Of a stretch of DNA of 64,000 nt, positions 51,070 to 59,801 are shown piece after piece. The notes below the pieces were generated by a model. That model ran no database searches, was not told the origin of the DNA, and was given only the letters and a program-made list of their open reading frames with translations. Origin of the DNA: ECT2AJA-110-A sp035399845. Lineage in GTDB: Bacteria; Planctomycetota; Phycisphaerae; UBA1845; UTPLA1. The stretch covers positions 1 through 64,000 of the forward strand of contig DAOPJV010000010.1 in assembly GCA_035399845.1 (NCBI GenBank), in the 5' to 3' direction. Made by a program: the position numbers and the translations under genes. Position 1 is the first letter of the stretch. Each line of letters opens with the position of its first letter.

Positions 51070-53964
51070 ATGCGGACTCGACTTCTCTTTGCGGGATCGA
51101 TGATTGTCCTTTGCGCAGTCGGACATCTTCGCGCCGGCGAACTCGATTGTGACAACAATGGCGTGCCGGACGCCGAGGAACTCAGCGGTCACGACTGCAA
51201 CGCCAATGGCGTGCTGGACGTGTGTGAGAACGACACGCTCGGCGGCGCCACGACGCTGTCGGCCGGGTCTTCCGGCGTTCTGGGGCGACCCGCGTTCGAT
51301 CTGGAAGGGGACGTACTCGTCCTGGGTTCCCCGTCCGCATCGGTCAACGGACTTTCCCGCAATGGTCTCGTGCAGATCTATCGTCGCGTCAATGGCGACT
51401 GGTCGCTTGAGCAGGAAATCGGCGGCGCTGAAAGCAACACGCGTTTCGGCGGCGGCGTCGACATCTCGGGCGATCGGATCGCGATCATCACGGCGACGTC
51501 GAGTCTCTCAGGCGGCGTTAACGTGTATCGTTACGACAGCGTCGGCGGTCAATGGGTGGAGGAGTTCGACCTCCGAGACCTGGAAACCGGCGTGACCATT
51601 TCAACGATCTGGGCGCGGGTGGCGATCGATGGGCATTGCCTGGTCGTCAGCCGCAACCGATCCCAGCGACCTACGGAATTCCTGTTCTATGAACTGGAAG
51701 GCGGCGCGTGGACGCACAAGCAGACGATCTACAACGCGAGCCAGGTGACGACGACGGGGCCTGGCGACTTCGGGCTCTCTCAGAACGTGTTCGCCTTCTA
51801 CGAGGAAGTTCCCGACCCGGAATTCGGCGGATCGTCCCATCTGGCGATTTTTGAATGGAACGGATACGGCTGGACGCGCACGGCGCGGTTTCTGTTTTAC
51901 AGCGACAATCTGACATCATTCATCATCGGCGGACTCGAAGTGACATCGGATCGAATCGTTGTGGCGCCCAAGCTTCAGGGCGCCATTTCGTTCCGACGGT
52001 CCGAGAGCGGATGGGGCCACGAAGCCACTGTAAACAGCCTGAATCTTCCGCTCGGCTACAGCTATGCGGGCTGGTCGGCGCGCCGGGGAGATCGCTTCTT
52101 TCTGGGCGGCGAATCCAACGGCGAGCCCACCCTGATGGAGATTCTCTTCGATCAGGCGCCGCCGGTGCTGGCGCCGCTTGAGAGCTGGACGGGGCGCATC
52201 GCCAGAGGCGGGTTCGTCGGAGGGCGATACGCCTATATCGAACACGCCGTTGATTCGACGCTCTATCTTCTGGACATCAATCAGGATTGCGACAATGACG
52301 GCGTTCCCGATGGATGCGCGATTGCGGGCGGGGCGCCGGATGTCGACGAGGACAACGTGCTCGATGACTGCGAGGTGGACTGCAATCAGGATGGCGTACC
52401 GGATGATGTGCAGCTGGCCGGCGGCGACTGCGATCATAACGGCGTCCTCGATGAATGCGACATCGATCCACTGGATCCCGATGGTGACGGCGTTGTGTCG
52501 GCTGACTGTAACGAGAATGGGATTCCGGATGGCTGCGAGGATGACTGCGACGGCAACGGCGTTCCCGATGACTGCGATCTGAATGCGGCCGATCCCGATG
52601 GCGACGGACAGGTCGCCGACGACTGCAACGCCAACGGCGTCATCGACACGTGCGACATCGGACGTGGCGTTCGCGAACTCGCCCGACTGACGCCCCGCGC
52701 CCCGTGGTTGACTTCGCAGGATCGTTATGGCGTATCGCTGGCCGTCGAGGGCGAACTCATCGTTGTCGCGGCCCAGATCGATTCAAGCCTGGCCCCGAAC
52801 AGAGTGTATGTCTATCGGCGGACTGGCGGCGAGTGGGTCGAAGAGGCGATCCTCACGCCCGATCTGAGTGTGATCGATTTCGGTTACCAGGTCGATATCG
52901 CCGATGGCCGGATCTTCATCGGGGAGTTCGATTCCGTTTCACCTTACGAGGCTCGGGTCGCCGTTTACGAACGCGTGTCGGAGGGTTGGGTCAGAACGCA
53001 GAGCATCGTCGTCGCCCCCTCTGTATCGTTTGCTGGACGATTCGATGTCCTCGGCGACGAACTCCTCGCGTTCGGACCTCAGACGAATGTCGCCACGCTC
53101 TATCGCATGACGGATGGCGTCTGGGCGCCGGTCAACACATTCACGAATTCGTTCACCCGCCTCGGGATTGCGTTGAGCGAAGAGTTCGTGGCCTTCGGCG
53201 CCATCGGCGGCGTATACATCTATCCCAGGGACGAATCGCCCAATCCCGGCCTGAGTTATTACTATCGATCTGTCATGCCGGCGCAGAGCCCCGGCGCAAG
53301 CCAGCCGATCGCGATTGTGGATGACAAGGTCTTTGTGGGGCACATACTGAGCAGAGCGGATACTTCCAACAGCGTTGTCGGTGCGGCGGATGTGTACGGT
53401 AGCTTCGTCGATGACTCGTGGAGCGGCGTCATGCGGCGCTGGGCGCCTGAGGCCCATTTCTCGAAAGGCGTCGCCGATGGCGCCAACCAGGGCTGGGCCC
53501 TCGCGGCGCACGGCAATCGATGCTTCGTCGGCTTTCCTTCCGCCGCCTCGAATGTGGGCGTCGTGCGACTCTATGAATCCGATGGGGCGATCTGGCATGA
53601 GCGCGCCGTGATTGCGTCGCCTCTGGCGCCGCAGCCGCTGCAATTCGGATCAACAATGGCGGTATCGGATCGCTATCTCGTTGTGACCGCCGGCGTCGGA
53701 ACGATACCGGCGTTAAGCTCGTTTGCTGACACAGTCGTGGTGTACGCGCTCGATCTGGATATCGACGACAACGGCGTGCTCGACACCTGCGAAGCCGATT
53801 GCGACAACAATCTCTATCCCGACGAGGGCGAGCGCACCATCGACGGGTTTGTCCGCGCGCTGCTCAATGGCGGGGCGGTCTGCGTGTTCGACATGAACGA
53901 TGACGGCGAGCTCAGTGGTCTCGATGTGGCGCCATTTGTCGACTTGCTGATCACGGCGCCGTGA
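51070..53964 (+). CDS. secreted FG-GAP/calcium-array protein (964 aa)
   Basis: A shorter relative of the 1724-residue protein at 43-48 kb. A signal peptide (LLFAGSMIVLCAVGHLRAG) precedes a Ca-array (DCDNNGVPDAEELSGHDCNA). A first propeller block covers about residues 60-400 and a second array (NGVPDDCDLNAADPDGDG) about 405-530. A second propeller block follows (for example YVYRRTGGEWVEEAILTPD), then a short ending with one EF-hand-like unit (DMNDDGELSGLDVAPFVDLL). The blade sequence is more diverged than in the larger paralogue. The ATG at 51070 is preferred for the signal peptide; an in-frame ATG at 51058 also exists. Confidence 0.85.
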   Translation: MRTRLLFAGSMIVLCAVGHLRAGELDCDNNGVPDAEELSGHDCNANGVLDVCENDTLGGATTLSAGSSGVLGRPAFDLEGDVLVLGSPSASVNGLSRNGLVQIYRRVNGDWSLEQEIGGAESNTRFGGGVDISGDRIAIITATSSLSGGVNVYRYDSVGGQWVEEFDLRDLETGVTISTIWARVAIDGHCLVVSRNRSQRPTEFLFYELEGGAWTHKQTIYNASQVTTTGPGDFGLSQNVFAFYEEVPDPEFGGSSHLAIFEWNGYGWTRTARFLFYSDNLTSFIIGGLEVTSDRIVVAPKLQGAISFRRSESGWGHEATVNSLNLPLGYSYAGWSARRGDRFFLGGESNGEPTLMEILFDQAPPVLAPLESWTGRIARGGFVGGRYAYIEHAVDSTLYLLDINQDCDNDGVPDGCAIAGGAPDVDEDNVLDDCEVDCNQDGVPDDVQLAGGDCDHNGVLDECDIDPLDPDGDGVVSADCNENGIPDGCEDDCDGNGVPDDCDLNAADPDGDGQVADDCNANGVIDTCDIGRGVRELARLTPRAPWLTSQDRYGVSLAVEGELIVVAAQIDSSLAPNRVYVYRRTGGEWVEEAILTPDLSVIDFGYQVDIADGRIFIGEFDSVSPYEARVAVYERVSEGWVRTQSIVVAPSVSFAGRFDVLGDELLAFGPQTNVATLYRMTDGVWAPVNTFTNSFTRLGIALSEEFVAFGAIGGVYIYPRDESPNPGLSYYYRSVMPAQSPGASQPIAIVDDKVFVGHILSRADTSNSVVGAADVYGSFVDDSWSGVMRRWAPEAHFSKGVADGANQGWALAAHGNRCFVGFPSAASNVGVVRLYESDGAIWHERAVIASPLAPQPLQFGSTMAVSDRYLVVTAGVGTIPALSSFADTVVVYALDLDIDDNGVLDTCEADCDNNLYPDEGERTIDGFVRALLNGGAVCVFDMNDDGELSGLDVAPFVDLLITAP

Positions 53965-54040
53965 CGCGGCCCTGGTGTCAAGCGTGACGACGACCGGCGA
54001 AACCTGACGTGTGCGAACACGGCGACAGAGTCATCCGACG

Positions 54041-54907
54041 ATGAAGGCCGAGAACGTGGAAACCTCGTTTCAGGTCGCGATCTCCAGCGGGGGGATACGT
54101 CTCTCGCGCAAGGTCGAGGCGCCCAATGGGATCCTGCTCTGCGATGTTCTGGGCCGTTATTTTCGGCTGCCACGATCGACGCCCAACCGGACGGTGATGC
54201 AGATCATCTTCGTCATCGTGGCGCTGGGGTTGCTCCTGTTCCCGGGGCGGTTCATCGTGGCGCGGGGCGGGGCGGCCGCGATCATCGTCCTGCATCTGTT
54301 CATGAATCGAGGCGGTCACGATTGCGATATCGGCGGCGATGTCAGTGAGCTGCGAAGCGCCTTCCCGAATCGTCGGCTCGTTGCGATAGACCGCGAAGAT
54401 GTCCTGAATGAGATTGCAGACCTTGAAGACGCGCCGTTTGAACCCGTCGTCATCGCGCAGGTCGAAGCGCCATTGCGGCTCCGTCGTCAGTTCGCCTTCG
54501 GTCTGTTTCCGGCCCTGGCTCTCAATGCGGCTGTGGGCTCGCTCACGACGGGGGCCGGCGTTCTCAATTTCATCGCAACATGCCTGCTCATCGGCCTGCT
54601 GATACATGTCGTCACGCTGCGAATCCGACCAGCGTACTATCGAATGACGCCCGGACGACTCGAATACGTGCGCAGCCGGATCCTCCGGCGCGAGGCCAAT
54701 TGCGAAATCCTCGATATCTGGGATCTTCGGACAGCGGAAATCTGGCTTGTCCGTGGAATGCTGATGCTCGCCTCGGCGGAGCGGAGGCCGACGGAAATCC
54801 ACTGCCTGTTTACCGAGGCGCCCTGGGACATGTGGAACGCCGTGTTCCACGCGGCCATCAGCACGCACGATTCGCCGCCGCCGCCGACTGATCGGGTCTA
54901 TCCATAG
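54041..54907 (+). CDS. tandem membrane-protein family, member 1 (288 aa)
   Basis: First of three adjacent paralogues. It has about four membrane helices in two pairs (TVMQIIFVIVALGLLLFPG; LNFIATCLLIGLLIHVVTL). Shared motifs are EDAPFEPVVIAQVEAPLRL before the second pair, YYRMTPGRLEYVRSRILRR after it, WDLRTAEIWL, and the ending AAISTHDSPPPP. This member is the most diverged: the first membrane pair is shorter. No family is recognised. It starts 76 bp after the secreted repeat protein and ends 10 bp before member 2, so the three are probably co-transcribed. Confidence 0.7.
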   Translation: MKAENVETSFQVAISSGGIRLSRKVEAPNGILLCDVLGRYFRLPRSTPNRTVMQIIFVIVALGLLLFPGRFIVARGGAAAIIVLHLFMNRGGHDCDIGGDVSELRSAFPNRRLVAIDREDVLNEIADLEDAPFEPVVIAQVEAPLRLRRQFAFGLFPALALNAAVGSLTTGAGVLNFIATCLLIGLLIHVVTLRIRPAYYRMTPGRLEYVRSRILRREANCEILDIWDLRTAEIWLVRGMLMLASAERRPTEIHCLFTEAPWDMWNAVFHAAISTHDSPPPPTDRVYP

Positions 54908-54917
54908 GGGAAGTTAT

Positions 54918-55865
54918 ATGTCGGACGGGCGACCGCCGAATTCTGAAAGCGCCGCGATGACCCCTGCGCCATCGAGCGACCTTCACGTCGAGACGCGGTA
55001 CCAACCCATGATCACGATTGGCCCGGCGTGGAAGATTGAACGAGCGACGATTGTGAAGATTCGCCGGGCGCCGAATGGAATTGTCGTGGGCGAGCTTCCC
55101 GACGCGCGGCCATTGTCCGATGGACATTCAGCCCTGGCGATGATTGTGGTGGGATGTGTCGGCTTCGTGTGCCTTGCGTGGTTCGCATCGCGGCTCGGCC
55201 CGGGCGTGGCGCTTGCATTCGTGGTCACGTCGATCTGGTCGGTGTTTGGGAGACACCTGATGGAACCCGATGCGGGAAAGCTCCGTGAGAAGTTGCGGCG
55301 GGCTGCGGTCGAAGCGCACGGTGGCGCACGGCTTCGCGCCTATGCCCACGCGTCGGATACGGCCGGCATCGAGGCGGTCACGGATGTTCCCTTTGAACCC
55401 GTCATCGTGGCGCGAAATCGGCTGATCCCACGCATGCGGTATATCCTTATCGTCGGGTTTCTCGCAATGCTCGTGTGCGCGCTGATGCTCAGGCCGATCC
55501 TGCCATTTGAAGGCCTCCTGCTGGTCTGTGCGCTCGCGGCGCCCGTTGGGACGCTGATATTCTGGTTTTGCGCAAAGCTGAATCCATGGTATTTCCGTAT
55601 CACGCCAGGACGGATGGACCTGTTCCGGTTTGAACCGTTCCGTCGGCGTCGGGAAGGCGTGGTATTGAACGCATGGGATCTTCGCGACGCGCGGATCGAA
55701 CTCTTCGACAGCGTCGTGACGATACGACGCGGACCGGACGATGACGACGACGCGTTTCGTATCCCCCTGAAGGCGCTGGCCGAGCCGACTGCGTTCGCCC
55801 AGGCGTTATATCGGGCGGCCATCAGCACGCACGAAGCGCCGGCGCTGCCTGACGAGCAACTCTAG
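54918..55865 (+). CDS. tandem membrane-protein family, member 2 (315 aa)
   Basis: Same plan as its neighbours: an N-terminal soluble strand region (MITIGPAWKIERATIVKIRR), a membrane pair, a polar loop with HASDTAGIEAVTDVPFEPVI, a second membrane pair, then YFRITPGRMDLFRFEPFRRR, WDLRDARIELFDSVV and the end YRAAISTHEAPALPDEQL. GGGGAAG lies about 6 nt before the ATG. Identity to member 3 is high in these blocks, roughly half of the positions by eye. A PH-like or membrane-bound regulatory role can only be guessed. Confidence 0.7.
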   Translation: MSDGRPPNSESAAMTPAPSSDLHVETRYQPMITIGPAWKIERATIVKIRRAPNGIVVGELPDARPLSDGHSALAMIVVGCVGFVCLAWFASRLGPGVALAFVVTSIWSVFGRHLMEPDAGKLREKLRRAAVEAHGGARLRAYAHASDTAGIEAVTDVPFEPVIVARNRLIPRMRYILIVGFLAMLVCALMLRPILPFEGLLLVCALAAPVGTLIFWFCAKLNPWYFRITPGRMDLFRFEPFRRRREGVVLNAWDLRDARIELFDSVVTIRRGPDDDDDAFRIPLKALAEPTAFAQALYRAAISTHEAPALPDEQL

Positions 55866-55934
55866 ATCGTCCATCGCTCAAGGCGTTGACGTGGCGAGGG
55901 CGTCACGCGTCGAGAGCGCTAACGGGAGTCGTCG

Positions 55935-56882
55935 ATGAAGGACTCGGCGTCATCAACAATGGGCGAAGCGGCGCTGGCAAGCGAAATCAGCGTCGACATG
56001 CGGCTCGACCCCTTCATCGCCGAGGGGATGGACCGGCAGTTCGATCGAGCGCAGATTCTCAACATTCATCGAACGTCGACGGGAGTTCTCCTCGGGAATC
56101 CGGACAAGGCGAGCCCGCTCGCCTGCGGTCAGCCTTCGATGAAGTGGGTCTTGATTATTGTGATCGCCGCGTTTGCGATCTCATGGCTGGCCGTCACCTT
56201 TGTCGGACAACTGGCCCTGATCGGTGTCATAGCCGCCGCGCTTGCGCCGATTGCCACAAGTCTGTTCGACGCGTGGAATGGTCTCAAACGACGCAGGCTC
56301 AGAAGTCGGCTGCGCGAGGCCGCCGCCGTTGCTCATTCGCGTGAACGCCTCCGCGCCTACCTTCACGCGGACGATACGGCGGAGATCGATGCAATGACCG
56401 ACACGCCTTTCGAGCCCGTTGTCATTCGTCGTGAGCGATTGATACTCAAAGGTCGATACGTGTTTCCCATCAGCGTACTCGCGAGCGCTGTCCTCATCCT
56501 GTTGATTCGTCCCATTCTGCCGTTCCACTGGATCTACCTGGTATGGTTCATCCTGACGCCTTCCGGTCTGATTGCCCTTTGGCTCTACCCACGGGCAAAC
56601 CCCTGGTACTATCGCATTACTCCAGGGCGGATGGACCTCATCCGATTCGAGCCGTTTCGCCGCAATCGCGCCGGCACAATCCTTCGAGAGTGGGACCTGC
56701 GAGAGGCGTGGATCGAGTTTTTCGACGGCGTCATCTCGTTGCGACCGACCGCTGCGAACGCGGATGCGTTTGAAATCAAAGTCGGAGAACTGGGCGAGCC
56801 GCAGGCGTTTGTCTACGCGCTCTTTCGCGGCGCGGTTAGTTCGTACGACGCGCCGGCGCTTCCTGTCGATCGACTGTCCTAG
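55935..56882 (+). CDS. tandem membrane-protein family, member 3 (315 aa)
   Basis: Third paralogue, same length as member 2. Shared blocks include RLRAYLHADDTAEIDAMTDT, PFEPVVIRRERLILKGRYVF, PWYYRITPGRMDLIRFEPFR, REWDLREAWIEFFDGVI and the ending GAVSSYDAPALP. Four membrane helices are expected. It lies 69 bp after member 2 in the same direction. The three copies probably arose by tandem duplication and have since diverged to different degrees. Confidence 0.7.
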   Translation: MKDSASSTMGEAALASEISVDMRLDPFIAEGMDRQFDRAQILNIHRTSTGVLLGNPDKASPLACGQPSMKWVLIIVIAAFAISWLAVTFVGQLALIGVIAAALAPIATSLFDAWNGLKRRRLRSRLREAAAVAHSRERLRAYLHADDTAEIDAMTDTPFEPVVIRRERLILKGRYVFPISVLASAVLILLIRPILPFHWIYLVWFILTPSGLIALWLYPRANPWYYRITPGRMDLIRFEPFRRNRAGTILREWDLREAWIEFFDGVISLRPTAANADAFEIKVGELGEPQAFVYALFRGAVSSYDAPALPVDRLS

Positions 56883-56890
56883 TGGGCCGT

Positions 56891-58015
56891 TCACGCAAAC
56901 CGAACGCAATAGACCGGCGGCAGATGGTTCGACACGCAGGCCCAGGAATCGCCCTGGTTCTTCGTGGCGAAGACGCTGCCCGTCGTTGTGCCGAAGACGA
57001 GGCTGTCGCCCGTGTCGTCGATCGCCAGGGCGTGGCGGAAGACGATATCGTAGGCGTGTTCCTGCGGCAGGCCGTCCCGCAGTTCCTCAAAACTGGCGCC
57101 GCCGTCGCGCGTGCGATTGACGACGAGCTTGCCATCGACGGCGTAACGCTTCTCATCCTTCAACCCCGGAACAAACCACGCCGTGTCGGGTTCGTTCGGA
57201 TGCACGGCGCAGCAGAAGCCGAAGTCCGACACGGGGACGTGGTCCACGTGTGTCCACGACTTGCAGCCGTCCAGCGTGCGGAAGATGCCATTGTGATGCT
57301 GCGTCCACATTGCGTCGGGGCTGTGTTTGCAGGCGACGACGATGTGCGGATCCTGGGCGTTTTCCTCGTACTTCTGCTCGGGCGGCATGTAGGCGGCGAA
57401 CATGCCCTTCGAGCGGATGTTCCACGTCTCGCCGCCGTCGTCCGACTGCCAGGCGCCACCGCAGGAGATACCGACCGTGATGCGCCGGCTGTTCCGCGGA
57501 TCCACGATGACGGAGTGAATTCCCGCCGCGTCGAAGCCGCCGCCGAACCACTGCTCGCGCTCCTTGCGGAACCACAGGTCGCGTGACATCGTCCAGCTGG
57601 CGCCGCGGTCCGTCGATCTGAACAGACCGCCGGGGAGCGTTCCCGCCCAGATGACGCCGCTCTCATCGGCGCCGCCGGCCGTCAGTTCCCAGATCATCTG
57701 CAGTTTCCATTCGATGATTTTGCCGCTGTACGGGTGCTTCCATGGTTCGGCGCCATCCGGGAGTGGTGGGTACTCCGGCACGGCGACTTCGGTCCACGAC
57801 TTGCCGCTGTCGTCGCTGCGATGGAGCTTGGCCCCGAAGTGACCGTGGCTGAGGGCGGCGTAGAGCGCCCCGTCACGCGGGTCGTGAAGGACCATCGGGA
57901 CATTGTCCCCGAGGAAGTCGACGCGGGCGATGTGCCAGCCGCCGCCGTTCCACTTGCCGTTGCGTTCGAGATAGAAGAGCCCCTTGCGCGTACCCACGAG
58001 ACAACGATCACTCAT
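56891..58015 (-). CDS. Asp-box (BNR) propeller protein, sialidase/Vps10-like (374 aa)
   Basis: Beta-propeller with several Asp-boxes: SDDSGKSW, STDRGASW, SDDGGETW, TRDGGASFEE and TKNQGDSW. It begins DRCLVGTRKGLFYLERNG and has no signal peptide, so it is probably cytoplasmic, unlike true sialidases. The start ATG at 58015 has GGAG 8 nt upstream. It follows a MoaD/ThiS-like gene on the same strand after 142 bp, a pairing I recall from other bacterial genomes. The substrate is unknown. Confidence 0.8.
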   Translation of the reverse strand: MSDRCLVGTRKGLFYLERNGKWNGGGWHIARVDFLGDNVPMVLHDPRDGALYAALSHGHFGAKLHRSDDSGKSWTEVAVPEYPPLPDGAEPWKHPYSGKIIEWKLQMIWELTAGGADESGVIWAGTLPGGLFRSTDRGASWTMSRDLWFRKEREQWFGGGFDAAGIHSVIVDPRNSRRITVGISCGGAWQSDDGGETWNIRSKGMFAAYMPPEQKYEENAQDPHIVVACKHSPDAMWTQHHNGIFRTLDGCKSWTHVDHVPVSDFGFCCAVHPNEPDTAWFVPGLKDEKRYAVDGKLVVNRTRDGGASFEELRDGLPQEHAYDIVFRHALAIDDTGDSLVFGTTTGSVFATKNQGDSWACVSNHLPPVYCVRFA

Positions 58016-58074
58016 CACTCAATCTCCATTCAGCGAAACGCGTTGCGCTCGCGGGTTGACACTTTGTATTGTGC

Positions 58075-58092
58075 CACTGCTCTCGAGCAGTG
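58075..58092. repeat. CACTGCTC hairpin repeat (copy 2)
   Basis: Perfect palindrome CACTGCTCTCGAGCAGTG inside the gap between the MoaD-like and Asp-box genes. Flanks ATTGTGC and GGAAACGCC match the inverted copy at 20046-20063. Confidence 0.6.
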
Positions 58093-58157
58093 CGGTCCGG
58101 AGGAAACGCCGTCATCCTCAGGACAAACCGGCGATGACGGCCCGAAGCTCAGGCGGC

Positions 58158-58427
58158 TCAACCGCCCGACAGCGCCTGCATGACGCAGACGCTGCTCGTC
58201 GGCGTGACTTCATCGCTCAGCGTGTCCCGATCGCGGATCGGCCGGCCGTCCAGAAAGACATTCATATGCTGGCGCAGGGCGCCGCGTTCATCCAGGACGT
58301 ATCCCCGCGCCTTTTCGTTGTCGGCAAAGACGGCGTTGAGAACCTCGCGCACCGTGGCGCCGTCAGCCTCACAGGGCGGGCAGGCGACGTGTCGCTGAAT
58401 GTTCTGCGTAAAGCTGACGCGGGCCAT
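58158..58427 (-). CDS. MoaD/ThiS-family ubiquitin-like sulfur carrier
   Basis: The 89-residue protein has the beta-grasp pattern (TVREVLNAVFADNEKARGYV; ERGALRQHMNVFLDGRPIRD) and ends in Gly-Gly (VMQALSGG), the tail that is adenylylated and thiocarboxylated in sulfur carriers. AAGGA lies 7 nt before the ATG at 58427. No moaE, thiG or activating E1 enzyme is nearby. It probably serves a molybdopterin, thiamine or tungsten-type pathway or a protein conjugation system; its operon partner is the Asp-box propeller gene. Confidence 0.85.
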   Translation of the reverse strand: MARVSFTQNIQRHVACPPCEADGATVREVLNAVFADNEKARGYVLDERGALRQHMNVFLDGRPIRDRDTLSDEVTPTSSVCVMQALSGG

Positions 58428-58549
58428 CATGAGTCCTTCGGTTCCAGGTGAGGCATGATATCCGTTGCGCGGGGCGACGAGTAGTTAATTTACCGCGCCG
58501 TGTGACATCGGGCGGCCAAAGTCGCCTACGCGCCCTCATGACGATCCCG

Positions 58550-58555
58550 TATGCT
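58550..58555 (+). promoter_or_regulatory. TATGCT -10 box, leaderless type
   Basis: TATGCT ends 7 nt before the ATG at 58563. It overlaps an in-frame ATG at 58551, which therefore is unlikely to be the start. Confidence 0.5.
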
Positions 58556-58562
58556 CGCTGTT

Positions 58563-59750
58563 ATGGACATCGCCGACGCCGTCAAACGTGTGACGCCAGT
58601 CGTGACGCGGTTGCGCCACGACATCCACGCCCATCCTGAACTCGGCTTCGAGGAGGTGGAGACCGCACGTCGTGTCGTTGAATCGCTTGCCGAACTTCCG
58701 AATCTGAAAATACAGACGGGCGTCGCCAGGACGGGGGTTGTGGCCACGCTGAACGCCGATCGCGCGGGTCCTGTGATCGCCCTCCGCGCCGAACTCGACG
58801 CGCTGCCGATACAGGAAACGTCGGACCTTCCGTATCGGTCGACGATTCCTGGTCGCATGCACGCCTGCGGACACGACGGTCACACGGCCTGTCTCGTCGG
58901 GGCGGCGATCGTTCTGTCGGAGATCGCGGACGAGCTGCCGGGCTGCGTGAAGTTCATCTGGCAGCCGGCGGAGGAAGGGCGCGCCGGCGGGGCGGTCATG
59001 CTGGATGAAGGCGTTCTCGAGAATCCGCGCGTGGACGCCGCCTTTGCCGTACACGGATGGCCCTATCTGCCGTTGGGCGCGATCGGCGCCCGCGCCGGGG
59101 CGACGATGGCGTCCGCGGATTTCTTCGAAATCACGGTTCGTGGCGTCGGCGCCCATGCGGCCTATCCGCATCGCGCCGTCGATCCGATCTTTGTGGGGGC
59201 GCAGATTGTCAGCGCCGTTCAGTCCATCGCGTCGCGCGGCGTCGACCCGCTGGACGCCGTCGTCGTGAGCGTCACGGAGTTTCACGCGGGAACCGCGAAC
59301 AACATCATTCCCGCCACGGCGCGACTGACGGGCACGATTCGAACCCTGCGTGAACCCGTGCGTCACAGCGTTCTCGATCGCTTTGCGAAACTTGTTCGTC
59401 AGACGGCGTCCGCCCACGGCGCGGACGTGGAGATCGAGATGGGCCGCGGCTACCCTGTCCTCGTCAACGACGCGGACTGTGCGGCGTTCGTCTGTCGCGT
59501 CGCGGAAGACGTCTTTGGCGAGGCGGCCGTCGAGCGGGACCTGCCGGCCTGCATGGGAGGCGAGGATTTCGCATTTTTCGGACAGCGCGTTCCTGTCGCC
59601 TTCTGGCGCCTGGGCGTGGCGACGCGGCCCGTCGAGCGGCAGCCGACGCTGCATCAGTCAACGTATGATTTTCCGGACCTCGCCATTCCGATCGTGGTCC
59701 GCATGCACTGCGAGCTTGCAAAGCGTTTTCCGGGGGAGCGTGCCGGCTGA
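58563..59750 (+). CDS. M20 family metallo-amidohydrolase (N-acyl amino acid type)
   Basis: Zinc-dependent hydrolase of the hippurate/N-acetyl-amino-acid group. Metal ligands appear in HACGHDGHTACLVGAA, in WQPAEEGRAGGA and in CMGGEDFAFFGQ; the dimerisation domain has GVGAHAAYPHRAVDPIFVG and FHAGTANNIIPATARLTGTI. Length is 395 residues. The likely substrate is an N-acyl amino acid or peptide; which one cannot be told. The ATG at 58563 is chosen because a TATGCT box precedes it. Confidence 0.9.
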   Translation: MDIADAVKRVTPVVTRLRHDIHAHPELGFEEVETARRVVESLAELPNLKIQTGVARTGVVATLNADRAGPVIALRAELDALPIQETSDLPYRSTIPGRMHACGHDGHTACLVGAAIVLSEIADELPGCVKFIWQPAEEGRAGGAVMLDEGVLENPRVDAAFAVHGWPYLPLGAIGARAGATMASADFFEITVRGVGAHAAYPHRAVDPIFVGAQIVSAVQSIASRGVDPLDAVVVSVTEFHAGTANNIIPATARLTGTIRTLREPVRHSVLDRFAKLVRQTASAHGADVEIEMGRGYPVLVNDADCAAFVCRVAEDVFGEAAVERDLPACMGGEDFAFFGQRVPVAFWRLGVATRPVERQPTLHQSTYDFPDLAIPIVVRMHCELAKRFPGERAG

Positions 59751-59801
59751 TTTCGGCGTACAATCGGGAGACCGCGCAGGGGCGGTACAAGAGAGGGAAC
59801 G

